Source: Pterobdella sp. o SKG-2022 (Eukaryota; Annelida; Clitellata; Hirudinida; Piscicolidae). From it: 64,000 nucleotides of DNA. The translations under genes were made by a program, and so were the position numbers. The notes beneath the pieces were generated by a model. The model saw only the letters and a program-made list of their open reading frames with translations, did not search any database and was not told the origin of the DNA. The DNA lies in assembly GCA_964035795.1 (NCBI GenBank), contig OZ038326.1, forward strand, positions 4,668,889 through 4,732,888, written 5' to 3'. This document shows, piece by piece, positions 36,012 through 53,000 of this stretch (its first letter is position 1; every line of letters begins with the position of its first letter).

Positions 36012-36752
36012 GTCAGAATGATAGACGACTTGGGGGAAGACATGGACAAGACAGAGACAAAGATGGATGGAGTGATGAAGAAGATGGCCAAGGTTCTCCA
36101 TCTTAGTTCAGGTCTTTTATTGTTTTTTTATAAATTTTTAGTATTTTATTAATATTTTTCAATGAATTTTATACTAATTTTTATTTTTCTGTTTTTTTTA
36201 AACAATCCACAACTATGGTTCCAATAGAATCACAATGCACACCAGTTGATGGTGGCCGTGTCGTATCGACTGCCAAACAAACATACATACCAATTGAGTT
36301 CTGTAAATTATAAACTCATACTCTTTTAATTGAGATAGATGCTGATCTACTAATATGACTCGACTTCCTCGAGCCATTTTATTTGAAACATCTCGTTGTA
36401 GAAATTTAAAACAATCTTAAACTTCGAAATATGTATGGATTTTTTCACGGTTGTTTTCATACTTGAACAATTTTTGTTGCCAATGTCAACTAATCTACAT
36501 CACAATACCCCAATATTAATCTTCTGTCAATAAGTTCCATCGGAGTTTGATGCTACGTTGTATAACAATAAAATCAGCCTTAAACTGCAGGGGCTGAGTT
36601 GAGCGTTGTGTCATGACTAGGATATATGAATAATAATAATAATGATAATAATAGGAATAATAAAAATAACGACAGATCGCAAACAGTGGGTGGCTATATC
36701 TATCCTCCTCCTCGTACTCTTCATCCTCATCATCCTACTCGTTGTCCTATGA
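34052..36752 (+). CDS. STX6: Syntaxin 6 (Qc-SNARE, 9 exons, 252 aa)
   Basis: t-SNARE of the trans-Golgi network and endosomes, tail-anchored. Exons: 34052-34080, 34429-34580, 34771-34865, 34950-35012, 35320-35460, 35613-35652, 35847-35913, 36017-36111 and 36676-36752; sum 759 nt, one frame. The 29-nt first exon encodes MSDPFFVVK, the family's N-terminal motif. The N-terminal three-helix domain includes LRNNLRSIEWDLEDLGETI and a KFNL block. A Gly/Asp-rich linker follows (residues about 114-160). The SNARE motif spans about residues 161-225 (KQDEQLEGI, ANELDEQAVMIDDLGEDMD, VMKKMAKV) with the zero-layer Gln in DEQAVM. A 20-residue hydrophobic tail anchor ends the protein, preceded by DRKQW as in vertebrate STX6/STX10. 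Length agrees with human STX6 (255 aa). In exon 7 the first in-frame donor (35912) leaves the wrong phase; the donor GTTAGT at 35914 restores the SNARE frame. Confidence 0.94.
35131..35180. repeat. 25-bp tandem duplication
   Basis: Two identical copies of a 25-bp unit (AAAATAAAACAAACAGCACA followed by GAAAC) in STX6 intron 4. A recent exact duplication, non-coding. Confidence 0.9.
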
Positions 36753-38646
36753 TTATTATTATTTTTATTATTATTGTTTGTTATTAGTATTGTTATTGAT
36801 TTTTTATGTTTAATGTTTCTTCTATGTATTGTGTTCTCATTATGAATTTTGAATATTTATTTTTTTTTGATTTTTCTATATTTTCATTATACTTACTTTT
36901 TTTGGGTTGCTTTTGTCAGTATTTACAGCTAGTTCTCTTTTTAAATCTAATTTCAACTTACTTACCACGTCATCGCCTTGAAAAGAATTAAATGACATAA
37001 TTATTAGGAATAAAGGATGGATTCTGTTCAAAGTAAAAGCTTCACTATAAGAGGATAATTCTGATTTCTTGTGTGGAGCAATTAGTAACGACCTCGGCTA
37101 ATTTCGTCTGGCTCAATTGGTGGAGGCTAACACAAAGATGTGGGTTTCGGACCCGTGACGTTCAAAGTTAAGCAAGTGCTTTTATAGATACGAAAAGAAC
37201 CGCTGTATGAATACAAATTTATTTGTTACTCCATCGGAGATTTGGTACTCAAGTCGGTGCTCTTTTTTAAGTAAATCTTCCATGAAAATTCATTTAAAAG
37301 GATGATAGTTGTGAGGGTATTTTTATTCTATTAAATTTTATTTTAATACCAAGAGTTGTAATTTAATTAAACTTAATCTAGATACTAATAAATGTTAAAT
37401 AATAAAATAAAATCAGTACCTGAGTGTATAAGTCATACAGAATAAATTGTATATTAATTGCTTATTACATTATAATTTCAAATTTCATGAAAATTTCCAA
37501 CCCCTTTTTCTAAAAGCTCGGTATCTCTTACGTAATAACATTTAAAAGTAATTTTTCGGAAATTTTCTTATGAGCTTAACAAATTTTTCAAATGAATAAT
37601 ACCTAGGTATTTGGTTGAAATCTAACTTGAATGTTGAATATGTTACATTCAATATATATTTGAAATATTTCAGTTCATAAAAACTGTTATGTTTATTCTA
37701 ATGAGATTTTTATGTTGAATTGTGCAGTGGAATTTGAAGCATCTTCACATTTTTTCTGTAAATATTAAATTTGATTTCATTACTGTTTGTTTTTATTTTA
37801 AGGGTGATAACTATTTTAATAATAAAATAAAAACAATTTTTACTTTTTTATTATTGATATTGTTTGAATTGATTCAATATGATGAAAAGAAACAAAAAGC
37901 TTTCAAATAAACTCAAAAAACTATTTGCCAATTAAACTAACATAAAACTTAAACAACTGTTGTAGAAATTAGCGCAAATTTTATTTTTTTTTGCCAGGCC
38001 TTGAAAGTAGAAACTTTTAATCACTGCCTTTATGCTTTGTTTTCTCAAGTAGTTCTATTGTTATTTTAAAATTTAACAAAAATTATCAGTTTTTAAAAAA
38101 TTTTATTTGCTTCAAAAATTTACAAAAATTATTTTTATTTAAAAAAAAAATATTTTAAAAATTTACACATAGTTCATTAAATCGATATATACAAAAATTC
38201 ACACGTGAAATTCAAAAATAATATTGAAAAGTTATCAAATGACCTTGTGGATCATTAACAACTCTCAGTAACTTAAGCTATATACCCATTAAATAAACAG
38301 CCATTTTGTTGTATTTCAAGTACAGGATTTTTTGTTGTTATATCATACAGCCAAGTAAGCCATCCAATCATGATAAGTATTTAAAAATAGCCCAGATAAC
38401 AAATATATATCATTTATGTAGCGTAAAACTCAAAAATATCAAGTGAAAAATTTGCTCAAAAAAGCGAAACAAATCAGTTTTCTTACAAAACTTTTTATAT
38501 ATTAAACTTCACGTTTTTTCACGCCATAAAAACACTTCACTTTTTATTATATTTATTATTATTATTGTATTTATTATTATTATTATTATTGTTATTATTA
38601 TTATTATCATCATCACCATTATCATCATCAGATATTGATCGCATGA
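36753..38646. other. Convergent intergenic spacer with a SINE copy
   Basis: Between the 3' ends of STX6 (+) and the unrecognised minus-strand gene. Contains a tRNA-derived SINE copy at about 37090-37225 and a TTA triplet run (38548-38610). No coding exon supported. Confidence 0.5.
37090..37225 (+). repeat. tRNA-derived SINE, copy B
   Basis: A degenerate A-box-like TGGCTCAATTGGTGGAGGC and a B-box-like GTTTCGGACCC resemble a tRNA head. The following part (AGCAAGTGCTTTTATAGATA, CGAAAAGAACCGCTGTATGAATAC) matches the 3' part of the element at 44590-44760 (AGCAAGTGCTTTGATCTATA, AGGAAAACGCTTTATAAATAC). Confidence 0.7.
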
Positions 38647-41600
38647 TCACATGGCGTGGAGGGCTTGATAAACCTTTCCACTTTGAAACCCATCAGAGTT
38701 TCTGAGCTTTTCTCCATCACTCCTTTCCTTCCTCACAACATCAGCATACTCCCCCAAGCTGGCTCTAGTTCGCGGTGGGGGTGGTGGTTTGTTGGGTGGT
38801 GCTTTACTGGCTGGTGGTGGTGGTGGCTTGAAGGCCGGTGGAGGCGGGTGTTTGTTGAGGTGCTTTTGGGGAAGAGATTTCATGATTTGAGGAATTGAAA
38901 GGTCGTTTTGTAGGTTGTTTAAAAACACTTTGGGAGATTTCATAAGTGAAGTCGGTTGGTTTGATTTGGTTTTGAGTATATCAAGGTAGTTATCGTTTCT
39001 ATTAAAACTATCATCCTTGTTGTTTTCATTTATATTGACATTGTTATGATTCTTATTATCCTTTTTGGGATTTGATGTGATTGGAGAGTTATTTTCGAAG
39101 ACATCACCATTGGTAGAGGCTCTGTGACTATTTATAGAAAGTCTATTTTTAGAAACATTTATATTCGAATTTAATTTTAATCTCCCATTTTTTATATTTA
39201 AATTATTCTGTTTGTTTTCGAAACTCATTTCACTTTTAAAAGCCGGAAGAAAACGGCTGAATTGGATTGTTTGGGGGTTGGGGGTGGTGTTGGGGTAGAA
39301 AACTATATCAATGATTGGCGAAAAGTAAGATGTATTTTTGTAAATGTTTTTAAAAGTTTCTTCTAGTGCTTTGGTTTCTTCTAGTTTGTTTTCTGCTGTG
39401 AATCTGTCGTGTTTTGGAGTCATTTTATCAACTATTACTGCTATTAAACATTATTGCTAGTTGTATGAGAGCTTAGAAGGATTAAAGAGTAGCTCTTGTT
39501 AATCGATAAAACAAAGCTTTTCGTAATAATTTCAATATTTATCTCTGAATATCTCAATACAATATTTCTGAGTAGAATTAAAATCAAGCAATATATTATC
39601 ACGAAGCTCTTTTGAGTGTTTAATTCAAAACTTATTCAGAGCAAGCTATTTCGGTTCAAACTAAATAATTTCAAAATTCCCACAAACCCAACCTTTCGAA
39701 AGCACGAGTAGCAAATAGTCGATAATAAGGAGGGTAGGTTCTATGGAAATCATCATAGCGGTGCATGACTTCCTCATCGAAAACCTCCATTTCTTTTGTA
39801 TGTTGTCTATACACCTGTCTCACTCTATCATACGTCAGTATGACACTTCTGTATCCGTATACCATTGGTTCGCTGAAGGTTGCAGTGTAGAACTTGAAAG
39901 CATCTTCTTCTTCTATGCCTTCCTTCTCTAAGAGGGTGTCTTTCCGTAAACCTGCTTTGTCTATCAGCTCGTATAAGTTCCATTTCAGCTCTTTCATGCC
40001 TGTAGGAGGAGGAATAAATATAAGCTTGGTTGTTTTTGTTTTTGAGGTGTGAGGCTTGAAGATTTGCACTGAAATTTTATATTTTGTTGTACAGTTTAGT
40101 TTGTGGTTTTTGACAGACATATTTAAATGATTCGACCTTTGATATTCTCAATCAAAAATGTGATGAAAAATACTTGAAAAATAATTTTTGAAAGAATTAA
40201 AAATATATTATTTTTACAAAGTAAACTTCATGACATATAGAAGCTCGGCTGTATATTTGAGCCATTAAAAGATTTAATGCCAAACAGACTCAGCTTAAAA
40301 TATATGTTAATTAAGACAAAAGTATTTGAATTAAATATTATATTTCAAATCTTTTTTAAGTTTATAAACATAAATAAATATTCCAAATTTTTTGAAATAT
40401 ATATACCGAATAATTGTATATAAAATATTTTAAATATATTGAGGTAAAAAATTTATTTTAGAAAAAGATGAATATTAATACAAAGTATTCTAAAACATTA
40501 GTTCAGTTCTCATACCAAACCATTCTTTGAAAACACAAAGCTATTACCAACGAAGTTTCTTTCAAATTAATCAGAACATAGACAGATAATCTTTTATATG
40601 TTCATAGTGGGATAACAGTGGTTTCAACTTTAACAACCCTACAGAACATAGATAATGACACCAACAATGTTAAACACAGCACCAACCTATGATGACAGAG
40701 ACGATAGGAGGTGGGTGTGCTGGTTTTTGAATCCTTCCCTTCAATAAGCCATTTAATAGAGAGTTTCGTTCGATTTGAGGAGCCTATGGGTGGTGTTATA
40801 AGTGTTTGTTCTACATGAAATTTACTAAATTGCAAAAACTTGCACAAAACCCTCAAGAACACACAAAAACGGCAGATAAATCTTATTTAACACCGCTCCA
40901 ACCGTGTATAACTCCCACAAAACCCCTTCTAACCTTCAGCTGGTGGAAGATATACGAGACGACTCTGTCTGAGACACACTTTGCACAACTCTCCAGACTC
41001 AAACTTCCACTCAGCAGTCCAACTTGGTACTCCATCACCCTACACACTTCCCATACAAACTCTCGTAAAGTTTCCAGAAGCGCCATCTGGCATAGAGAAA
41101 TAAAATCGCGAGGGTTTTCTTTTAATATAATTGCTATGTTTTTGTTTGTTATGTTGTTGTTGATTTTGTAATCTTTTATTTTGTTGTATGTTTCCTCGCT
41201 TGTGTAAAGGATAATGTCTTGGTAGTAAGGTAATACTTCAAAATCTGCTTCAAAAAAGCTCAACATTGAAAATACTGCTGTGGCTGAAGTGGTTGGTGTT
41301 GTTGATGTTGAGCAACTTTTTGTTGTTGTGGAAAATACAGGCAACACAGACATAAGATTTTGTGTTGGGATATTGGAAAAAGAAAACATGAGATTGTTAA
41401 AAAGACTTTTTGAAAATGATTTCAACTTTTTCTTCAATGTTTCTACGTTTGCGAAGTCACTTTTTTGTACTGTTGTGGTGTTGAAAATAAATAAATAATA
41501 AATAAAAATTAATATAATAATAAAAAAATTAATTAATTCAAATCAATAAAAAAATTATTTTTATTACAGTTTTTTTCAAGTTTTGAACTAACGAGAAAAG

Positions 41601-44600
41601 ATCATTAAATAGCAAAAATTATGCACAAACTCCTATCTTTATAATTAAACACCGTAGTGAAAACTGATAAATTGTTACTTAAATTTATTACTACATCTGT
41701 CATAATACTTCTGAGTTTTATAAGTTAGTATCTTGTTGAACTTGAAAAAAAAAACAAAAATAAATAAAATGAGGTTAAAAACAAAAAAACATATGAAAAA
41801 AAAATCTTTGGAAAACTAGTTAAAATTGTCGAAAACTCCAAATTGAAATGTTAAAAGTTAAAACACTTTTAATGCTTCTATTTATAGAAAAATAGGTAGG
41901 CTTGTATCAATAGTATTTTTCTTACACAAATAGTTACACATTGTTTTTATTAATAGAAATATTAATACTAAAATAATTGAAATAAACTCATTTAAAATGA
42001 GATAACAATTGTTAGGATTAAAAAAATATAATAATAATAATTATTATTATAATTATTATAATTATTATTATTATTATTATTAAAAATGATATTTAAAGTC
42101 AAGTATTCCAATGAAATCTTCTCAAGATTAAGTCTTATCATTTTGTATAATATATTCTTATAAAATCAAAAATAATAATAAAAAAAAACAAAAAAACTAA
42201 AATGATAATAGCAAAAAAATAATTATAAAGATACCAAGGCATTTTCATCACCCAAATATAATAGCAATTCTTGTTTTTAATTTATTTATAATGCCATCAA
42301 TGGACAAGAGTTTTCCTCTAGATTTAATTATTATTTTTATTATTTTATTATTGTTATTTTTCCATTTTTATTGTTGTTATCTTATTCCTATTTTTATTTA
42401 GTTTCTTTCACTTTTTAATGCTATATAATAATATTTATTATTCTTATTATTATTATTACTGTCGAGACTCGTTGATTATGCCAAGCACTCATTCATCAAC
42501 TTTCTCATTTTTATCATTTTTATTATTATTATTATCTCCATGTTTATGATCTCTTATTCTTTGTTTATTTTTCTTCCATTTCAATTTTTTTAATATCTTA
42601 TCATTCTATTATGAATTTTTATTTTTTTTTATTTTTTTATTATCCTTTTTTTTTTATTTTTTTGAGTCAAAACCCATTATTATCTGTTATATCAGCTGTT
42701 ATAATTTGTATCCAAATTCTCGAGAGCATTCCCATCCATCAGCATTCAACTTGAAGTATTTAAATCCTCATGACTAAATAAACAAATAATCGGAATAAAA
42801 AATAAATGGAAACACCATTAAAGATAACTGAAACAATACTATCGAAAAAACCGTTAATAATCAATTGTTACTTATAAAAAAGCATAAATACATTATTCAA
42901 ATACTAGTTGAATATAACTATCATTTGAATTACACAATTAATGTCTGATTGGACATATAAATGATTGAAATGAATCTGAGTAAGAATAAGGTTGTAGTTA
43001 AAGTAAGCATTCTATTCTGACGTTTCAAGATGAAGCTTAGTGTGTATCAAAACCATATCTTTTACTGTCACAATAAGTGCAGTGAAAAGCTATTAGGATT
43101 CACGAGTTTAGTATTCGTATATATCCGACATAAATCTTTGGAGCTGCGTTGTTAAGTGTATGACTTGAAGCGTTCTTTGACTGCGTTCATTTTATTCATA
43201 TTATAGTGAAAAAATCTTAACTAAATGTTTGTTGCCAATATCGATTGTTTATTTATACAATGGGAAGGAAATAAGAATATTAACGGTAATAATATAAATA
43301 AGAAATAATAATTAATTTGTTAGTTTTTTTATTGAACAAAAAAGCTGATAAATTAACAAGATCATTCAAAAGCTTGAAAAACCTTGTGAAAATTTGCAAC
43401 TTTTGTTGATATCTGATTGAAAGTCACAATAATAAAAAAATACATCAATAATTTATTATTATTATTATTGAGGTTATCATTTTAATTTTTATTATTCTTG
43501 TTGTTATTAGTTATCATCGATCACTTTTAAATTTGCTTATTTTATTTATTACGTTTTTTAAACTAATGAATAAAAATATCCAATTACTCGAACTTATAAC
43601 TAATATTGATAATCATAAAAATAAAGTTTATTGTCATTTTGAAAATTATTTCCTATTACTGTTATTTTTCAACAAAACAAACAAAAAATTTGGGGTTTTG
43701 TGCAGAAGAATAGAATGAAGGTGATTATTTTAAATATATGAATATAAATTAGAAATATTCTCAATTATTCTACCTATTAATTCAATCTCGAATGATAATT
43801 ATTTACACACAGTTAAGTTAACATAAAACATGCTTTATTGGATTAGATATAATTTCTCAACAATATGAGGTATTACAGAAAATGCATTATTTTTTGAGTG
43901 GAACCTAACTTAACAATGAATTGAACGTTTTTTGTGCAAAAATTACAAATTTATGGTATTGTAAAATTTAAAGTTTAACAATGTTAAGAAGGAAAAAATA
44001 AAAAAGACTTAGATTTATATTGTTATAGTCCTATTGATGATTGGTTACCAAGATAGTAAATTAAACTGTTCTCTAAGATATAAGTGTATATCGTCATAAA
44101 TAAAGTAAGGGATAAAGAAAAAACATTACAACATAATATGATGCTGACTGAAAAAAATGAAATTAATCAGTAAGTTGTAATTAAGATTATCAAAAAGAAA
44201 AAGGCACATTTAAAATATTGTATTGATATGACAAAAAGGTATATTGTAGAATGAAATCAAATCATATATACTAATGAATTATGACAAAGTTGCGTTTTTC
44301 GAAAATTTTTGTTTTTTTACAATAAAAGTATTTGTGAAAAACCTCATTTTGTGAAGAATAAAAACAAAAATTACAAAATACAAGATGCTTAAGATGTCTC
44401 TAAAAGAATGAAATTGAACGGTAGATAATTGACTAGTGATTTGAGTAAATTAATATAAGTTTTTTCGAAGGGATTGTATATCATGTCGTTCAGGAGGCTG
44501 TTGGTTTATTTGTTATTAGTGATTAAGCTTTTGTTTTTGAAGTTAATATGAAATAATATTATTAATGATAAAGCTCTGTGTTTGATATTTTCTTTGGCTC

Positions 44601-47600
44601 CTACAGCAGGTTGAGCATTAGACTAAATATCGAAAGTTACCGGGTTCGATCCCGTGTGGGCCAACAATTAGTACCTGTTCACAGTGTGTTTTCGCTACAT
44701 TAAATTTGTAGCAAGTGCTTTGATCTATAAGGAAAACGCTTTATAAATACCGCATTACAACGCACTATCATGGATTTTAAGCTTCGGAAGAAGTATTTTA
44801 CCTTTTGAAAGTATATATTTAGATGATTGGGAAAAATTAATTTCAAGATTTGGGTGAAAGTCATTTATACTGCAGGAATGATAATATAGATTATTCATAT
44901 TGATGATATCAGTTTAATGAATTATCCAGTGTTAAGATTGAGTGAATAAAATAAGTAAAATGGCCATTGTTCAATCAAAATTTCGTTGAATGAGTTCTCT
45001 TAGTTAACTATTCTTTATAAAACCTAAGTTATTGAACTGTATTTAATTTTATCATTATGAATTTTAACTATATATTTTCTACTTTGGCTCCGTTCCAGTA
45101 TTTAAAGTTTTGTTCTTCTCTTCAAAGGTGATTCCTTTGTTCTTTTTATTTAATATTCTCAATTTTCTTCTTCCTCTTTTTTTCTTTTTTTTCTGTTATT
45201 TATTTTTTTTTATTCATTTTTTTTTTACTCATTCTTTTATCTATCCCCTTCTCCTCCTCTTCCTCTTCAAAGCAAGATGGTAGTTAAACAAACACAATAT
45301 GTCAAAAAAATCCATGACCTTCTAACACTACTCAGCTTTTCTTTTTTATTTTAGTTTATTGCTTTCATTTTTTTTTTTTTTTTTTTCGTTGATTGTTATT
45401 ATTTTTGAATTAGTTTGAGCGTAACATAAAAAGTTTAATAGTTTTTTTGTTTAACTTTTTTGATTACTTTTTTTTAAATTTCGTGCAATAAAATATTGGA
45501 AACAATTTTTTTATCTATGTAAATACTTGTAAGATAAATGAAAAGTTAGCTTTTATCGTAAATCCCTTTATCACAATCGTTGTCATTCCAAGGACTTTTC
45601 TTAATTTTTTATATAATATTATTCTTCTAAAACAAAAGAGTATAATAAAGGAACTTTTTTAACCATTGATTTCCGATTCATAAGGATATTTCTTAATTTC
45701 TATGTTGAAGACTTCCTTTGAAACATCGATTTGAACTATATATTTTCACCGTTTAAATTGGTGAACAAATTTTTAAGTATTAAATAAATTATATCATCCA
45801 GTGTGGTTCTAAATATAAAATTTTAATTCTGAGTTCCAAAATTTTCGCATTTTTTAATTTGATTAAAAAATTCTTTCATTTTTGTTAGTATCCTGTTTTG
45901 TTTTCGTTAATAAGAGCTTGAAACCTGAAAACTCCATTTATCGTTCGATAAAAAACAATTCAGTTACTCGCGAACCTATCAAGTAGATTGCAACTCACAA
46001 ACGAGTATATTAATCTAACTATTCAAGCTGTTTTGTTAAGGGTTATATATTGAATACAAAAAATATACTTCATGCCTTGTGTTTGTCTGAACATTTATAT
46101 AAATTGAACAGACTAGAATTATTGAAAAAAATACCCGAGTTTGGTTTGATAAAACTTTAAAAATGGACATATTGCAAATCAAACTAAAGAAAAACGAGTG
46201 CCAAAAAAACTGAAAAGTCTATAATACAATTAGAATCAAATTAACTAGACTTGAAAAATTAAAACACCCAAAAAAATGCGAAAAAAAGGCTTTAAGGAGT
46301 CAAACTAAAGAAATTACAACTTATAGAGAAGAAATTCTTGATCAATAGTACTTATTATTATACAATCCAAAGCTTTTATTAACAGTGTTAAATTTACAAG
46401 TGATTTTTATAGAAGAGGGATTTGCATTGGGAATGAATTGGCATAAATAATACTATTGAAGCCTGAAAATTATTATATATGTTTTTTTATATTATATTAT
46501 ATTATTATTTCATTATACTACTTATATATATATATATTTTTTAATATATATAATTTTGTTTCAATATATATTTTCAACATAAAACGCAACTTTTGTTTAT
46601 AATGATGTCACCAAGTTTCCGCAAGTCAAACACATTATCAAGTGACGTATACAAACAATCATATAAATAATAATGACTCATAAAAATAGCATATTAATAA
46701 TTATTTTTATATACCTTTATATAGCGCTTTTTTAACAGCAATAACAATATTATTATACATACTTAAAATAGGGGTTAATGAATTTTGCCTATTTATTCTT
46801 TATTTTCAAACCATATATTTGCCTGGTTGAAGGAGAATACAGAGAAAGGCTTATAAACTTATTATTATTATTATTTTGTTGTTGTTGTTATTATTATTAT
46901 TCTTTTAAATTTACAGTTTAGTTCTTAGTTCTCACTCGAATGATAATTTTCTCATTAGGTATGCTAATTTTCCTAATACATTGTCTCTAAAAATACTTGG
47001 ATCTTAAAACAAAATTATAGCATCGACAAACATTGATGTAGCTATAGTATTAAATTTTATAACTTTTTCATAGCGTTTATTCTATTTTTACGAAATATTT
47101 GTCAACATAAATGCTTATTTAGTGTCGTTATTTTTATCATTACTTCACACAACCATTTTAAGTTTTGCTCACTTTTCCACAATGATAGTCTCTATTGTTA
47201 GTATTATTATTATTATTACTATTATTATCATTATTAATCTGATTATTTATTATTATTATTATTGTTGTTGTTATTAATCAATTTATCAACAGAGGCATAT
47301 CAAAGAGTTCGAAATTAATGGCCACAAAGTGCTGGTATCAACTTGCAATGCTTATTATTCCCATTATCATTTTGTAGTAGTAGTATTAGTAGTATTAGGA
47401 GTAGTATTTGTTGTAATATGGTTATTATCAGAAATAGTGATAGTAGTAGTGTGATTAATAGTAGAAATATTATATGTAGAGGTATTATTATAACTAAAAA
47501 TATTATTAGTATTATAATTTAGGTAGCAGCAGTAATATAAATAGATGTAGTAGTATTAGTAACAACGGTAGTGGCGCTTATACTAACTATAATCGTTACA

Positions 47601-49738
47601 GTAGCATTATTGGTGTTAAAAGATTATTAATTTTTATTCTATTTTAATTATTGACGCCACTTTTTTATTTTTTTGTTTTTTTTTTCTGTTATTAATTAAT
47701 TTTATTGATTTTAATTTTTATTATTGTTATTATTATATTTTAATTAGATTATTCTTTAGGTTAGATTATAATTTCATGAAAACCTCCAAACCTTGACTAT
47801 TATATCACGTTTCTTGTGCTTTGATACAGTTTTCATTTATTTTTTGACTATTATTTAAGCTAATTGTTTCAAAAATATAATAAAGATGATAATAATAGAA
47901 AAAAAAACAATAAAATAATAATAAAAATAATAATCTGTATCATGCTTGTTGTAAACCAAATTGGCATTACCTGTGTTAAATTTTTTTTATTAATAGATTC
48001 TTACCTGTTTACTCATAAACTTGTTGTTTTTGTGAATATTATTCTACTTCTTATATAGTATGTTGATAATTATTTATTCGTCATGTTTATAATTTGTGTG
48101 TATTTTTAATAGAAATTTACGTTTTTTCCTTTCTAATATCGTTGTTTCTAGTTTAGCTGGGAATATTAATACTGAATAATAACAACAACAATAATAATGA
48201 TATAGATATAAATAAAAATAATAATAACTGTAATAATAATATTTATTATTTTTATTGTTATAATTTTTATTACTCTTCAATAATAATGAAAGAATGTGTG
48301 ATGAAACCAAAATATATCAATGTTGGTGAACATAGGATTACCAAGGTAAATGAATGGGTTTTATTTTTAAACTCATCAATATTCATGAACTGTACAATAA
48401 TAACAACAATAAAAAAAATAAATTTTATTTAATTGTTATTGTTTCCACAGGAGCATTATTCATTCCCTAAAACTACTAGTGACATAAGTTCTTTTTTAAT
48501 GTTTATTGTTATTCTTCATAATTTAATAGAAAAATTAAATAGAAATAACAAGAAAAAAAAAAAATAATATTTCAAAAAATAATAATAACAATTTAAAAAA
48601 ACTCTGGAAAACGTTTTAAACACAATTTCTAATTCGGAGAACACCCATTGAAAGGACAGATGAAATCGAATCACGTGAATAATAAAACCTATAATAACAA
48701 TAAAAACAATAAAAAACGGTGTTAATAAAGACAATAAAAATAATATCTGATTTATGTAATTTTTTCGTTTTTTTGAATTATCAAAACCATTAAAAAAGAA
48801 TAAATGGTTTTGGAACTGGATTGGTTAAATGTCACTGGCAAGCTATTCTTCATTTTGAGTTAACGACAAACAAATAAAAGTATTTATTACCATTATTAGT
48901 TGTAATATTAGTATCATTCTCATTATTATTTGTATTATTATCATTTTAAATAATCATATAGTACCCAAATATTTAGAGATGAAGAGTGAACAAACGATTT
49001 CAAAACAAACAGATGCTAACGTGAATGGCACACATACAACTGGAAGAAATTACGACCATGGTTATAATTAAACCACACAGACAAGCAAACTAAATAAATC
49101 ATGGAAGCAAAAAAACGCACACAAACAAACACACATACAAAAAAAAACAAGCACACACACACACACAAACCTCTATAAGACCGAGGTGAAGGGGCGCAGA
49201 CGGAATTGAGTCTTGAACCTGTAGACGAATTCAAAATGGATCTTCGGACTCTCCTTACCGAGGAGAAGTTTTCAATTGATTGGGAAGTGGTCGAAGTTCT
49301 GTGTTCTTTGCAGCACATATCCCTCGGAAGGGAGTACGAGCGAGAGGCGAGCCTGGTTGTAGATAGACTGGCGTCAGACCCATTGTTGCTCCTCTTGTAG
49401 ACCCGTATATTCGTCGGAGTTTCATCCAAGAAATGCTTTTTTCTATCTGAGTCGTTTAACTTGGTGTATGATCGGAATATCTTCACTTCTAACTTGCCTG
49501 ATGACGGCGAGTGTTTGCTTAGATTAGACGGAGCTGGACTGGCCTTAGGAAGATGGGGGCTGCCTGGAAGAGATCGATTGAAGTTCACACCTTTCCTTTC
49601 ATCCAGTTGAGGTGTGTACGATGTCAAAGGGGCTGTAATGGACTTTTTCAAACTTTTTCGGTTTTTTCTGAAACTACTTCGACTTTTTAAATCAACCTTA
49701 GTCTCTTTCTCTCTAAAAGATGTGTTTTTGTTACCCAT
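38647..49738 (-). CDS. Unrecognised protein with myristoylation-type start and polyproline tail
   Basis: Not recognised. Minus-strand exons proposed: 49738-49171, 41469-40903, 40810-40687, 39999-39688 and 39431-38647, about 780 residues. Exon 1 begins MGNKNTSF; Gly2 followed by Asn, Lys and a Ser/Thr at position 6 fits an N-myristoylation signal, and the next 190 residues are basic, Ser-rich and disordered. Exons 2-4 look folded (EVLPYYQDIILYTSEE, LCQMALLETLREFVWEVCRV, ELKWNLYELIDKAGLRKDTL, DEEVMHRYDDFHRTYPPYYR). Exon 5 becomes Asn-rich and ends in runs of four and five prolines (KPPPPPASK, NKPPPPPRTR), a plausible SH3/WW/EVH1 ligand. The 7.7-kb first intron is inferred because the phases match (G|TA) and no other partner exon is visible; two separate genes remain possible. 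The exon 3-4 junction is unresolved: the best-looking sites differ by one base in phase. An earlier donor, for example GTCATC near 40698, would fix it. Confidence 0.55.
44267..44312 (+). repeat. Single arm of the foldback repeat family
   Basis: ATATACTAATGAATTATGAC followed by AAAGTTGCGTTTTTCGAAAA closely matches the right arm of the element at 30079-30127. The opposite arm is not visible here, so this is a solo or truncated copy. Confidence 0.65.
44590..44762 (+). repeat. tRNA-derived SINE, copy A
   Basis: TTTGGCTCCTACAGCAGGTT with a perfect Pol III B box (GGGTTCGATCCC at 44641-44652) and a partly complementary end GTGGGCC, i.e. a tRNA-like head, followed by a unique body and the 3' part shared with 37090-37225. 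The anticodon arm is poor and the shared downstream body marks it as a SINE rather than a tRNA gene. Confidence 0.75.
46711..46745 (-). repeat. SINE-tail-like fragment
   Basis: ATACCTTTATATAGCGCTTT followed by TTTAACAGCAATAAC recurs at about 1477-1510 (TTTATATAGCGCTTTTTAAA). On the opposite strand it resembles the 3' end of SINE copy A (AAACGCTTTATAAATAC). Short, so the link is tentative. Confidence 0.45.

Positions 49739-53000
<3,262 letters not shown>

Larger units (their letters stand above)
41470..49170. other. 7.7-kb non-coding region, inferred first intron
   Basis: Very AT-rich with TTA/AAT triplet runs (for example 42029-42082, 43449-43470, 46860-46900), a dispersed foldback arm at 44267-44310, a SINE at about 44590-44760 and a TATATAGCGC repeat fragment at 46711-46740. 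No exon with family similarity was seen on either strand. Regulatory elements may be present but cannot be named by reading. Confidence 0.5.

Noticed and set aside
44605..44665. Functional tRNA gene
   Set aside because: The B box is perfect, but the anticodon arm is poor and the downstream sequence is shared with another locus, so a tRNA-derived SINE explains it better.
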